Shown here one piece after another: positions 13,591-28,500 of a stretch of 64,000 nucleotides of DNA. Source of the stretch: Lepisosteus oculatus (taxonomy: Eukaryota > Chordata > Actinopteri > Semionotiformes > Lepisosteidae); NCBI RefSeq assembly GCF_040954835.1, contig NC_090698.1, positions 26,403,501 through 26,467,500 on the forward strand, in the 5' to 3' direction. The position numbers and the translations under genes were made by a program. Positions within the stretch are counted from its first letter, which is position 1. Every line of letters begins with the position of its first letter. The notes beneath the pieces are model-generated. The model saw nothing but the letters and a program-made list of their open reading frames with translations. It was not told where the DNA came from and made no database searches.

Positions 13591-16498
13591 GCCATTGCTT
13601 TGTATGTGTATATGTACATTATGTACAGGGAAGTTAGAACCGTTTACCACATCAGTGTTGTCAGCATAGAAGTGGCAAACTTTCTAAATTTCTGTACGGT
13701 ATTGCTTAAGGCTTCATAGGAGATTGAATGCTGGAGTTAAACAAAAAAGAGGATTTGTTTTCTTTACGAAGATTGTTTAGGCATCAGACAAACCACAAAA
13801 CAGAACCTTACGTGGGATACATTTGATCAAAACATTATTTTTAATATTTTAACAAAAGCCATCCTTCAGCTGCAGATAACCCGAATGTTCTGACGGATAA
13901 GCTGAGTACACACTTCGATAAAGTCACTTAGAACATCTTTATTTCAAAACTTTCTTCCATTAATCTGCATATTGTTTTCATGCAAAGGAAGGAATACAAT
14001 AATACATGCGTCAGTGGTGCTAACCACCACCGCACTGTATTTTGATATGCTTGTGTGCAGGTTCTGCAGTCGGCATGTTGCTGTAGTTCAAAAGATTCTT
14101 CATCTGGTGCTGAAACTGTTAACTTTAGAAGTACGTTTCCGCTTATAAGCAAGTATTGTAATGTGATGCACTGTTCAACTTGAAAAGAACCACATCCCAC
14201 CTGTAATAGACTGTTGTATCACAGAGGTAACCCGTCTCGGATGCACATCGAGTTAAGACAAGTACTTTGCAGCATTAAATTTCAGAGTCATGGGAAACAG
14301 TGCACTGCTTGAAATGCAACTTTTTATTGCTCTTTTTATAATTCAAACCATGTCGACAATTGTGCTTTTCCCTTTTTGTAAGAAAGATCAAAACATAACA
14401 TTCTTTAAAATTTTGAGATCTAAATAACAGACTACACCATATAAATGGGTAAAGGGAAAGGAAATCTAACACTTCACTGCCTCAGGTTTACTTGCTCAAG
14501 TACCCTGGAAACTCTAAAGTTCACAAAAAATGTTTAGTACAGCTAAAGATGTTTTCTACAGTAATCATACTAAATATATGTATCTGCATTATTTTATAAG
14601 CATGAAGAACAGTTGTTTAAAGTTTCCATTTAATATTTTAATGCATGTCATTTTAAAATTTGACAGTTTTATGATGTATGATTATTAACATTCCAGTGGA
14701 TTCTGTACATGTATGCAGCTACTGCATATAATTAGTGTTGTATATCTGTGTAATGCTGCTAGTGCATAGCTGTGAAAATATTTGTAGAGTGCATATACAG
14801 TAAAGCTATAGTTGCCACACTTGTATCAGATAAGAGCTTATCTCAAAAAAGCAAAGATCTGCCAAAGATAGCATTTCCAGTACAAGTGAAATACTTATTT
14901 ACACGATTTAGAGATGCTACCACAGCATGGCAAAAAAAACACCTTCTTATTTTTGGTTTGAGTTAAAAGCTAGTTTTCTGCTTAGCTTCCATTGGAACCC
15001 AGCCCCCAGTCAGTTTATTGATTTGGACTGAATTTTAAAAGCTTGTACATGTACAACCTAGATTTATTAAGCTAGTTCCAGCAAAAAAGTAAGCATCAGT
15101 AAAGTAAGTCAATTCTATGCAAGGGCAGTATAATTAAAGTAGTCATTGTATATTTGTAACAGTCAACTTTATCAAAGACATTTCAGTTATGTGCACTTAT
15201 TATTGGTGGTTAAATATGGGTGGCGTTGTACATTTTAAAAGTGAAAGGACAGCTAACTATTGAATTAAGTTTAATATTCAGTTGGGTGTTTCTGTAGTTG
15301 TAAATTGTGTATTTTGTAGGTCCTTAAAACTTTGTGTTGTAAAAATGTTTAAAAAATCATCTGTCTGACTAATTATCCTTGGTAATTGGACAGGTGTTAA
15401 AAATGTAACTGTGCATGATGAACTTTGCCTTGCAAAAGGAAGTGAAAAGGCTATAGAAATACTAATTTGTATATTCTTGTAAAACATAAAGTTTACTGAG
15501 ACTGGAAATGTCTTACAAGATCAAGATTATCTACAGTTGATAAAAGTAATAAGGCTCTTACGTTTGAAATACAGTCTGGTTACCCTATGATAGAGTCACA
15601 GTAGTGTCAAAATATTAGTGGGATTAGTGTTTCACAGTGTGAAGAAAATCACCCCTGTTCCTGTCTATTCCAGGCATAGAATCATTAGGAAGAGGTCCCT
15701 GGAAATGTTACTGTGTTTAATAAAAAAAAAGTTTAGCCAATATGGATGAAACACCCTCCCCCTCAAATACTGTGAAAGAAAATATGGTAGTTTAATGACT
15801 TGTAGTTTTACTTTTGAATATATCGCTAATGATCTAACATTTTCTTTGATGTAAACTATTGAACTACTGTATTTAACATTGAGTAACAACTTCATTATTG
15901 CAACGTGGATTTAGTGAATTGCGGTTTCATTTGGAGGCAGTCGCCATTTCTAATGTTGTACATACAGAATGGTGTATTTTCCTGCCTAAAAAGCTCAGCA
16001 ACTTGTTTTGAATGAATATGAATAAGATAAACGAATAGCTCGTTTTCTAAATGTGTTGTCTACAAAACAGGAATTGATGCAAAAGAAAAACTTCCATGAC
16101 CTGTTTGAGTGCTTTTCTCTTATTGTGTCTCATAAGAAAATCGAGTTGGCTCCTAGCAAGATTTTTTTTATTATCCCAAGTCATTATATGTCAGGCTTTT
16201 GACTGTTACGCATTATTGTAAGAGCACATTCTTCGTGGTGGGCAAGCTTTTCAGCTATGTATGGGAATTTGTAGAGACTGAAAACGCTTACAGGAATTCA
16301 GGTCTTTCTTGGAATCAAGCCCTCTTCCCAGAAATGGGGGTAATTCAAGGGCATTGTTTAAGCAGTATAAATCACAAAGTTTGTTTTATTTTGCAGAATT
16401 ATTCTCGGAATAAACTAGGTTAGAAATTTGCTACAGCTGTTTTACTGACTGGAAAGTTTTAGGTAAAAATGTACTCAACTGTATATATTTGTTTTCAG

Positions 16499-16585
16499 AG
16501 ATATCGTCGACCTCATTCAGGATGGAATTTTCCCAAATAATGGTTCTGCTGCTCTTCTTGGCTCCTGCTGCTCCTCCTGCTGCCA
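16499..16585 (+). CDS. il6st: il6st exon with start codon and signal peptide
   Basis: Acceptor TTTTCAG ends at 16498; 23 bases of leader precede ATG at 16522; the donor GTAAGT begins at 16586. Codes for 21 residues, MEFSQIM then a leucine/alanine/proline-rich core, a typical signal peptide. Ends in phase 1; the split codon completes as Ser in the next exon. Confidence 0.9.
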
Positions 16586-19500
16586 GTAAGTCCAACATTT
16601 TAATATGGTTTTCATGTATGCTATATTAATTAGGTATTTTTGCTGAATGAATGAAAAAATATGCATTTTGTCCTTTAAAAAAGTTCTTTGTTCTGACCTA
16701 AACTGATATAAAACTGCCATTTGTTAGGAAGGGTGCACTGATGCTCATGCAGCAAAAACTTTGGAAACAAAATGAAGTTGTTCCTGTTTTGTAATGGGAG
16801 GAAATGTCTTTTTAAAAGAAATTAAAGTTAATATGTGGCATACCAAGATCTGTTATTATTTTCAGCACTATCATTTGTCTTCTAACGCGAGCGTACAAGC
16901 TGGTCTATGGTTAATGTGCAACTTTAAAAATAGACCTAAACTGAAAGGTGAGGTGTTCCAAGTAAGAGCTTATAAACTGTTCAAATTTTGTTTTCAAACT
17001 TCCTGACCTGTTCCTGCCTGGAAATGGGTTTATAAACACTTTTTGTCCTTCATTGTTGTTAGCATAGCCGGGTGGTCTCAAAAGACCCCTCCCTTGTGTG
17101 GGTAAAGGTTAACACTGGACTTCAAAGGTGATTCTTTAATGACTTATGGCCATTTAATTATGTGCATAGGAATGAAGCAGCAATATGATTTCATCACTCA
17201 CAAGAGCAGTACCTAGTTTATGCACATATACCGTATTATGACGTCTCTATTTTTTGTTTTAAAATCTCGTCTTGACTCACAGGATTTTAGGGTAAGATAG
17301 TCACCCTGTCAAAGAAGCACATGAGCTATTGTCTTGACGTTGGTTTGCATACATTATTCTCATTGGTGACAGGGACTCTGCACCACACTTGTTAGTTGAA
17401 CCTTGATCCGAGTCTCATTCTGGCACCCAATCCCAGCTAAAAGACTGACTTTGAGTGTTCTGGGACTGTCCCACAGAGGTGTGCACACTCTGAAGTTGTC
17501 CCTAAGCCTCTTTCCACTCATATCTGTATGAGGTGGTGCACTACGCTTTCACTAATTGTTATAGTGTCCAGGGTCAGAAACCTGTTTTCTTCAGCACCCA
17601 TGCAGTCAAACATGTTCCTGTTTGAGTGGGCGGAGACCCCCCCCCCACACACACACACTATAGCATAAGTGTTAGTGAGCTATTTTGATTTCCCTAAACG
17701 AGCTACCTGCTCTGATTATCGACGGTTTTAAATGCGGCACTCACACAACACCCATGAAGAAAGTAGTCCCTCCTTCCTGCGGCAGTTTTCTTTGTTGCCG
17801 AGTGAGATGGGCCTTGTGGGCCCCTGTCTGTTGCGTCAGTCGGGTTGCTTTCTCCCAGGACGGTGCTTCTGGTAACTGTTGCATTGGCAAAGGTGAGAAA
17901 GTGCCCATCTGGCTCCGGCAGTCAAATGTTATTTTTAAACAAACCCCACTTCGGTTCCAAAGCGGCAGGAGCTGCCTTCTTTCCTTGCCAGTGATCGTAT
18001 TACATCGAGACATTAAACAGTTATCAGTTAGGTTTCTCAGTGCCATAGCTCGGGTGTGATCACTTTACTGCACTCATTGCAAGAGCTCTGGTCTTTTGTA
18101 TTGACTGAAGTATACTGTAGTAGAAAAATCGTTTTCATCTGTTACAGTATGCGTCTTACGCAAAATGTAATTATTTTTCCAGGTAGATTAAGTCATTAGG
18201 AAGCTATAGAGTTTTAGGGGGGTTTCAGTAGTAATCATTAGCTGTATTTTCACCAGCACAAATACTCAGAACAAGAGAATGGATTCGAATCCAGTATCAG
18301 TGCTTCTATACACAGAATCCTACCCTCTATCCTTGCAGAAGCTGATTTTGTACTTCAGACTAAGTGGACGAGAGTTAAAATTTCAGCAACAGCTCACGAT
18401 TGCCTCCCCATTGCAGATTAAGATGTAAAAACACATTAGAGAAAAACGTTTGGCATGTTTCTTAGGTAACTCATTGTTAAGTGACATTTCTAAATATTCT
18501 TTGATAAATAATCAGATAAGTAAAAAGAATTTGTAAAATTAGCCTTTTTCACATTTCTTCCTGCTGTCTTGATTCACTTCCCCTGCTGAAGATAATTTCA
18601 AATGATGGCACCTGGTAATGTCCTTACAGCAGAAGCTCAGCCCTTTGTTCTTTACATAAGCACACAGTCTGCTACTGCAAGAGCTACCCCCTACTATTTT
18701 AAAGTAGTGTGATTCTTACCAGAAATCTGCTAGTACACAACCGTTAGCACACCAATTGTTTGCTCCATGTGACGTGCATACACCTTCAGGGCGCTGCTGT
18801 GGAGCCCCAGGCGCTGGCATGTCCAAGAGTGTGTTAACTGATGAAGCCCACATGTCTTCCCATACTCAGTGCTCTTCACTGCAACACATGTCCTAATAAA
18901 GCAGTATACTGTGAAGTGGTGGTGTCTGTCTCCCGTTTTGAAAGAACCAGTACTGATAGCAACCTGTTTTTTGCTTCCTACTTCGTTATTATTAATTACA
19001 GGTCAGCATGACTTTTGCTGTGGAAAGATTGTACCGGAGTCTCCAGTTATTGAACTGAACACGAACTTCACAGCCACATGTGTCCTCTCTGAATCTGGCA
19101 TGCTCAAAACCCAGGCCACAGCGGATGATGTGTTCTGGAGATTTAAAAATTACAACATTCCTCGAGATCATTATACCAAAATAAACAACTCAGCTGTCAG
19201 CATCACTGTGAATGTTACCAGGGAGCTGGAGAAACCTTTAACATGCAATGTGTTGTCACATGGACAGATTGAACAAGTTGTCTATGGAATTTTTTTTGAA
19301 ACTGGATGTAAGTATGTCATTCTTCTACGATCAGCAAATTCAGTACTGTATTATGGAAAGGCTGAATCGTTTTACCGAAGATGATGTTTTGGTGTTTGCA
19401 TTTATGCTAGATTGTTATCTTAGCTTACTTCTCAAGTATGTGTGCTTGAGGCAGTTGTAGCTATGGATAATAATTTGGGTTTTGCTGTCATCTCAGTGTC

Positions 19501-22500
19501 AGTGCCAACTTAGTGTGAACCTTTTTTTCCATGAGTTTGGGACTTAATCTCTTTGAATGGAGTATTATGTGTTTTTTTTTTTAGTTGATTCTGTAGTCTT
19601 CCATTGTCAGTGCAGTAGAAAATAAAGTGTGACATTTAAATTAATTTAATGAATTTAAATTAACATTTTTGCTTTATGTTTGTAGATCCTCCTGAAAAAC
19701 CCCAGAATCTGACCTGTCAAGTGTTGCAGTCTGGAGGTTCTCTTTCTCCTCTCATGCAGTGTTCCTGGGATCCTGGGAACAGAGACCCGATTTTGGTCAC
19801 CAGTTATACTCTAGTTGCTAAGAAGTATGTTTTCTTCTTTCAGCTTTTTCCTTTGAACATACATTTTGAGTACTGTGAACAGGTCTAAATAATTTATAAA
19901 TATTGTATAAACTTGAATTATAATTATAACAAAGAGCTACTGTATTTGACTGTTATTATAGAACACCTTTAGTAGACGGTTATACAGACCATTAGACCGT
20001 ATAAAACTGTTATTAAAGAACCTTTTGGAAGATTTACTTTTTAATATTTACTTTATTGGGTGGGGAGTAACTGCTTTCCTTTTCTTTCGATAGATTTTCA
20101 AGTAAGTACAGTAGTCAGTCTACACAGAACCATGGTGAACTGGACTTCAAGGTCATGCCAGTTTTCACTTACGTGTCCATATGGGTAGAGGTGGAGAACA
20201 GACTTGGCAAGGTTGAATCAGACAAACTACGTCAGGATCCATTGGATATTGGTATGTACTGATCAGTTTAAAAAAAAAGGAGCTAAAGACTGTTGAGGAT
20301 ACCTCGACACGTTTTTTTTTTGTGTTTCTTTTGACTCCCACAATTATCTATGCTGGGCTTAGTATTGCTGCCTCAACGGGGCCCTGGGTTTAATTCCTAG
20401 GGTGCTATCCAGTCTGTGTCCCGCCTTGCATCTGTTGCCTGCCAGCTAGGCTCTGGCACCCCCACTCGACCCTGCACAGAAGTGAGTGGATGGATGCATG
20501 GGGTTATCTTTGAAGGACCACCGTATGATCCAATAACACTGTCACGATCTTGCCCACCATTTGGATGTTAGGCATTTACTTTTTTTAACTTTGGCAGGCA
20601 CACTTTTGAAAAAAGCAGCATGCATGGCTCTTGAGTATTATTTTTATTATTTTCACTTAGCTATGATCAATTGTTCTTAACCTCCTGTTTATTTGTAATA
20701 TATTTTCTTCACTTGTTTACTGTTTGAGTGGTAGTTATGAGCTCTTGAATCATATAGGAGTTTCTGTTTAGATGGTCAGTGGTTATTTTTGGGTTTTCTT
20801 ACTTTTTTGCAAAACTTGACAGTTCTAAATGACTTAAAATGATTGATACTGTTTCATTTGGCACAACTTAAAATACTTAATTTGTGATAGTCTTTTGACT
20901 ATTTGAATATTATCTGGTTTATCTGAGAATTTATGGGTGTAGTCAAGTTATGATTTGAGAAGATATTTTCTAAGATATAATTGTTGTGATACTTTGTGAT
21001 GTCATTTTAATGTTTTTGTCTGACAGTGAAACCACAACCTCTTCAGAATATAAAAATCACTTCTGAAGAGGCATTTCCTAACACATTGTTAGTTGAGTGG
21101 AGCCAGCCTTTTCCCCCTGAGTACATGAAAATGATGTACAACGTTCGATATTGTCCTATTGGATCTGATATCTGGTCTGAGGTAAAATAAAATGTACATG
21201 GTCTTTTTCACTCTTCAAAAAGTCAGGACTGATTTTGTGGGGGGGGGGGTTCTGCAAAAAACTGAAAGCTAAGCTTCTTGATTGATCTTGAGTCAGCCAG
21301 GAAATCTTCTGCTTGCCCAGCTGGCATACTCAGTGCCTGTCCTCTTGTCAGTTACAGGGAGACACTCCTACAGTCATTCTTCCAATCAGCGCTATCTGTC
21401 CCATAAATAAATAATAATAAATACATGTATAAGGAAATCTTTGAAGATGAGACAGGACTCACAAAATGAAAGAACTCTATTTCAGTGTGTGCATAGCATC
21501 GATGCTGTCGATATTTTTATACCAAAAAGTCAGTCCACACACCAGTCTTGTTTCAGACTGTAAATTCAATTTAAGAAGCATTTTAAAAATTGGTTACAGT
21601 GCTACTGATCTTAAAATTCTTTTTTGCTTATGAAGTACAGTAAACACAGCAAAGACAATTTTACTACTACTTTTTACTACAAAAATTTGATTACTTTTTC
21701 TTTTCAGGTTCCCTTGGATGATACTAACAGTAACATGGAGTCTTTCCGACTTCAAGCCCTTAAACCTTTCACTGAATATGCTGTTCAGGTGAGGTGTAGA
21801 AAAGAAGATGGCAGGGGTTACTGGAGTGACTGGAGTCCAAACGTCACGGCTATGACTGCAGAAGCTGGTGAGATTTTCTCTCCTGCAGACCGCTCACCCA
21901 TGTCCCCACAGCCACTTCTGGTTAGGTGTTCCCTAGCTGTCACGACAAACAAAGCAGCAGGCAATTCACTGTGAATAGTATGCAGGAAGAATTCACTTTC
22001 TTGGTCTTTTAATCATGGGGGTCATAAAAGAGGTTTTGTGTTCGACCAAACCATAGTCTGTTTCAGTTTTAGTGTGTATGCCCTTTGTGTTAGTCTAAAG
22101 GAAATTTCAGGCCATCTCCCACAGGATAAAAAAATCTGTGTAAGATGTTCTGACACTGGGTACTTTCCACTTTCTGCCCCTGCTTGCAACTAACATAAGA
22201 CAGGTCAGTGAGCAAGCATATAATTCTTAACAAGTGCAACTTTATGAAAAAGACTTGCCAAGAACTTTTATAAAGCTAATGATATATTTAATCTGAAAAG
22301 AGTAGTTTGGTTCCCTGTGATCATTAATTGTAGACTGCAAAATGTTAAAATGTTAAAGAATTTAGCAATTCTGTTAATTACATTTTATGCACGTTGGTTT
22401 AAAAATAAGTTGGGAAATGAGAAATGTACTTCCCAGACACTTCATTTTATTTCTCTTGTTCTTTTAAGTAACTTTAATTTGGTCCATTGAAGCAGTCACC

Positions 22501-25500
22501 TCTTGTTTCTTTGCGATTTCCTTTTTACAGTCTAGGCAGCAGTGCAGATAAAAAGCTACTAAAGTGATTGCTTAATGCAGAAATGGAACCATTATGGTAC
22601 CACTAAGCTCTGTCTACCCCCCATTATGCATGAAAATATTGGTTGCTGACAAAACAGTGTTTTGTACAGTAATTGGAAGTGACTGCTGAATACTTTATTT
22701 CAGGTTTGAATACATAAACAGGTTTGACTGGGTAAATGCATGTCAGTGTTCCTCCAACCATGTTTTCATGTTTGGATGCAGGTTCAAGGCTTTAAGATGA
22801 AAGATTTGCTTCAAATTGTAATAAAACTGTGCATCTAATTCTTACAGTACGTGCCAATATATTTCTGTAAGTGTTCTGGTATTTTCACCCTTCTTTCCCA
22901 GCACCCTCTGTAAAGCCTGATCTGTGGAGAGTTGTCCTTCCTGGTGATGAGACAAACCAGAGGGATGTGCTGCTGATGTGGAAGGTAAAGGCACAAATTC
23001 ATTACACTTCTCATCTCCACTGACACAAGGTTATGCTAAAGTTGCCAAAATCCAAATGAAAACTTCTCAGTTTGTTGTTCCAATATTCATTTTCTGGGCT
23101 TTCTTGGCTTCTGAATGTGAACCGCTTATTTATTGAAAATGTCCAAAGATGGCCTTCTCAGGTTACTGCGTAGAAGTGATTTGTAAAACCTGCAAGACTT
23201 CAGACCTACACTTGATGTATGTTTTTATAGCAGTACTTTTTTTTAAAGTGTAAAATTTTTCACAGACATAAATTTGACAAAAAACATTTGATACAGACAA
23301 CATTTAAACTGGCACAGACAACAAAATGCAGCAGACCAAACAGACAGGTTGGTACATAAAATAACTAAAATATAACAAAAATATGGAGCTTTGCTTTTAT
23401 CACCTAGACTTGGTTGTGTCAATTATCATGTAGAGTTTGTTCTCTAGAAGACTTAATCTTCACTGCACAATTTTTAGTCTTCAATGTGAATGTTTGGAAA
23501 AGCACTTATAGCACTTTAATATGTTTAAATAATCGGAATGGATGTTTTAAACTGTACACTTGCAATACAGGCATTTGAGATTTTGTGTAGTAAAAAATGT
23601 TTACAACTTTTTTCTTTGAAGTGCTAAGAACTGCTTCCTTTATTCTTGACGTTTTTACAAAATGTTTCTTTTTCATATTCTGTTGAACATTTAAATAATA
23701 AAATATATAATTCCCATTGTCAAGAAGATTAAAGATTAAAAAGGCAGATTAAAGAAGCTGAAAAACAGATGAAATTCACCAACATTGATTACAGAGCCCT
23801 TAGTGACCATTTTATGTGATCATTTTGGCATGTTTATTTTCTTTACAGGAACCTCCTGATATTAATGGCAAAATCATAGGATATGAAGTAAAATTAATAA
23901 GAGGAAGAGACGTTGAATCCAGAAGCTTTCAGATTAATGGGACAAATAAAATGATTTCGTTGCAAAAAGATCAAGACTGGACTGTAGAGGTTTCTGTAGT
24001 TAATTCAGAAGGGAAATCGCCTAAAGCATCTCTGGTCATTCCAAGATCCAATCAACATGGTATGATTTAATATTGCTGTTATTAACTCTATTTTTATTAA
24101 CTTATTAATTCACATTAAGGAATGAAGTAGTCCCGTTTATGTCTTTTAAAATTCTCTGTTAAACCATTATAGAGTAAATATTTGCTTGAATCGCATGGGA
24201 CTAATTAATGACCTTTTTGTATCTAAGGTATTTTATGATCCAAATAGCTTCTTATGTACAGTATGTAATTTTTAATATTAGGACTATAAAAAAGGCAGTT
24301 TCCATGTGCTTTTAGGTACCACGCCAGCTGCAAAATATGGTCTTAAACTGGATTTTGAGCAATTTCTTAATGTGTGGATCTGTCTCAGCATCCCCAATCA
24401 CATGCATTCATCAGAAACATCAGTAGAAGGCTTGGCACGATGAGTGTTCTGTGCTGCATTGTTACTGACAGTGTGTCTCATGCTGTTCCTCTTTTGAGCA
24501 GAAATGTACTCAGTTGCAGTTCTTGAGACAGATGCACCTGCATGTTAATAATTTCTTTAAAACTGCCACTTACACACAACAGTTTGCAGACATCATCTAA
24601 AAGCACATATGGAAACCTTTAAGTCTGTAAGGTAGTAAAAACTCCAGTTGTTGCATATGCAATACTGTATGTATTTTTGATCTTTGTCCATAATCATAAT
24701 GATTTTTCTAGTTCCCTCTTTCAGAAGTATCAAATTAAAATGAACAGTGATGTATTTGCCATCATCAGACCTTACTTGTTCTCATTGAAATGATATAGAC
24801 CCATAGACTGATCTGACTCCTATATTTTACAATTTCTTTGTATTCCATAAACAACAGGATCAGTTTTTTTGCAATTACTGGTTGTACTTGTTCACTTGAA
24901 GTGTTAGTCCGTGACACAGGAGAGCCAATACTGAAATGGGCGTTCTTTTCTTCTCTGTCACCTTTTAATGGCTGGAACACACTAAACAGGCATGACGAAG
25001 TGGCAGGGTAACAAAAACAGGATGCAGCGTGTATTAACTTACAAATACAGAGCTGGTACAGTAAGATGTAGTGTGTTCCATAGCAAACAACCATCATTGC
25101 ATATATTAAGTCATTTATGTGGTTCTGCAGCACAAGTCTTAACTTCCTAGTTTTTCCCCCATTCGTACAGTATCTGCTCTGTTCTGTGGGCTGACGTCCC
25201 GTATCCGCAATGTTTCAGAGCTCCCAGGTGTGGAAGATGTGGGATGTTCTTCCCAGCACGGGAGGCTGCAGGTCACGTGGAAGCCGCCCCCCAGGGTTAC
25301 CCTAGGCAGAGTAGCCGAGTATGTGATCGAGGTGGAGTGCATGAGCACCAAGACCGTGAGCTGGCAGCGAGAGAACTCCTTCACCAACCAGGCGTTTGTG
25401 ACAGGTAGGCATGAAGAACTCCAGTCTGTACTTTTAATCCAAGTCAATTTCAATTCAAGATGCTTTATTGGCATGACCGATAAGTACAATCAGTGTTGCC

Positions 25501-28500
25501 GAAGCAAATCAATTGCTATTATCAAACTTTACTTGTTCTCATTCAAATGAAATAGACTCATAGACTGATCTGATCTGACTCCCAAGATAACACAATGACA
25601 TACAAAATTATATCAATCAAGAAGTCAGTGCAACGGTTCTACAGCAGGATAAGGGAGAGGATAGCTACATTACATTGTTTGAAAGAGTTACTGCAGCGGG
25701 GATGAAAGATTTCCTGTGTCTATCAATATTACATCTGGGGACACAGAGGCAAGTGTGAAGTTGCAGAGGAGGGGGTGAGAGACACAATCCAAAATTCATT
25801 TTGCTTTCTGCGCCACCCTTGGGTTGTAGAAGATATTTAAGGCGATTTGATTTGCCCCAATTCATTTGCTGCTTATTTTGACAAATGTTCCCAGCCTGTT
25901 AAAATCAAAGGTACTGATGTTACTAAACCAGCAGTCTGTAACCAGCAAGTGAGACAGTATGTTAAGACACTTTCAGTAAAAGACTAGTAATAAAGTGTTG
26001 GAATGGTTCTATCTAGCTTGAAAGAGCTCAGACTAGTTCAGTTCAGACTTGGAAGTAGTTCAGTCATTGAGGCCCGAGAATGAATGAAAAACCTGAGAGA
26101 AATGTGGCACCCCAGGACTGAGACATCATTTACACCCCCTTCACAGTAGTGGCAGTGGTTCATCTTATGAACAGCGGACGTGAGAATTCCAGCTGCAGAA
26201 AGACCCACCAACTTTATCAAACAGGCAAAAGTAGTTCAAGAGTTTGGTACTGTTTTGTCTTCATAATGGATTCGCCCTTTCTGAAGCTTTACAGGGTTCT
26301 GAACTAGTGGCAGTTAGTCACCATTTTTCTTCCAACATTATTTAAATATTTCTCCTTTAGAATGTATGATGCAGATGTCATTTGAAATAAGTACAAACAC
26401 AGTTCATTATCCTTAGAAAGACCTACAAATACCACAGATACAAAGCAATTGTGCTACATTATTTGTGTATCAATGGCATTATGCAGTATTTAGGATTAAA
26501 TATTACAATTATACTCTTATGAATGAAATAGCACAGAAATTCAAATTTGAAAAGGCAGAAACAAAATTCACTTTATAAAGTTGCCTGCTAGGATTTTTTT
26601 GTAATTCCCTTGTGTAATACTGTGGAAAGTGATGTTTATTTTGTCTCAAATGTAAGTAAACTTAAAATGTGTTTTTGTTGAATCACTTTATATCATGAAA
26701 CAACATGTAAACACATAAGATGTTCTTATGCGAAATCTTTGATGCTAAGGTACCATACAGAAATCCTTGACACAATACAAATTTCTGTAAATTCTGTACT
26801 ACCTTCGAATAAATATAAATATAAAGAATATATATAAAGAGTTTGCTGAGCCCAGTGGGTCACAGACCTCTCGCAGTTATTGCCTCAAAGGAACATGCAA
26901 CCAAATACTAACTTGTACTTAATATGAATGTCTCAGTATGTACAATCACTTGAAATCACAAGAGTTGGGCACAAAGTTTTGGTTTAATATGAATAAATGT
27001 ATACATGGAATTTCCCAAAAATAAAAGGTATATTATACTTATCATTCATATTGATCTCGCAATGACTAATACAAATTGCTTGACTGTAAAGCAAAACAAA
27101 ACAGTTGAGACTTTGCTGTCTTAAGACACTTGGAGGGCAATATGCCATGTTAAGATAAGTGCATTTATGCCAGTGAGCAAGAGACACTTCTTCACACAGA
27201 GGGAGGTGGGTGTCTGGAACAAATTTCCCAGGCATGTTGTTAGAGCCGATTTGTCTTACTATTGTCAAAGGAACCACTGGATTCAAGTGAATGTGAGATT
27301 AATAAGCTACTAGCAAGCAGATATGCACAGTGTAGGTCTAATTGCTTCATCTTCTTTGTAACCTTTCTTGTATCGTGATTGTGCTTCAGGAGATCTTCAG
27401 CCTCTCAAACGCTACCACATATCTGTGTTTCCAATGTATGGGAACATTGCAGGAACAGCCCGCTCAGTAGAAGCATATCTTAAACAAGGACGTAAGTGTT
27501 CACTCTTTTTATAGAATACATTTTTTATTTTAGTTTGTTCAAGCCCATAAGCTTGTGACATTCAGCTTAACATGGCTGATTTTGTTAACAGTTTTAACAC
27601 AGGCTTTTAAATTCTCTTCTCACATTTTACACCACAGTTTTGCTTGTTTTGCGTTGGTAAAAAAAAGTGAGAAGGTTAAAATGGGACTTTTCTTAGGTAA
27701 GGTTTGCCAAAATACATACATACTTACTAGCAAGGAACAGAATGCTATTCATATTAATTTAATAATACAGTTCTGAAGAATTATTTTATTCAGTCAATGT
27801 GACAGAATTTACTATAAGAAGTCTATGAAACTTATTAAACTCAGGTGCTACAGTATTGTTTTTAATTTCAAAAATCCATTTTTTGGCGGTTTAGCTCCTT
27901 CTGTGGGTCCTTCCGTCTTTGCAAAGAAAAGAGGAAAAAATGAAGTTGAACTGCAGTGGGAAAGGATACCGCTGGAAAGTCAGAATGGATTCATCACCAA
28001 TTACACCATATTCTATAAATCTGAAGGCAGGTTTGAAAAATGTAAGTAAGGAACTTTTGAGAAAGTCTGTATAATCAATCTTTTAAGAGTATGTGTCATC
28101 ATACATCTAAATTTCCCTTTTATTTAATGCAAAATAGTTCCAGTAATTTCTGGCTTTACTTCTTTGCATCAAAACAAACTTAAATTTAACATTTCCATTT
28201 AAAAAAGTAAGATTTTTCTAGAGCATAAAGAATTCATTGAGCACTGCTGCTCTTAGAATCAGTGCTGAGGAGTAAATTGATCTGTGCAATTAGTCTTCCT
28301 TGATGTGTTGAAAGAAGTGAATCATTATCTCTACAAGTAATTAACAGATTTTAATATTTTGTATTTTTCAGCAATTGTAGTGAGTCCCGAAACACACATG
28401 TACACAATAAGGTCTCTGGCTAGTAACAGCATGTATGTGGTACATGTTATGGTATCTACTGAAGCAGGCTCCAGAAATGGCACAGACTTCACGTTTACCA

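Larger units (their letters stand above)
1330..16498 (+). other. il6st: Long first intron of il6st
   Basis: About 15 kb. Besides the LINE at 2920-4110, the Tc1-like fossil at 8750-9775, the 5S-headed SINE at 12584-13123 and a LINE end at 13500-13590, I see no gene. 4110-8740, 9780-12580 and 13600-16490 hold only AT-rich sequence with short chance frames. Confidence 0.6.

Noticed and set aside
17685..18059. 124-codon plus frame with a 101-codon minus frame over it
   Set aside because: Both strands are open over the same bases and neither resembles a protein family; a local GC-rich effect inside an intron is the simpler reading.
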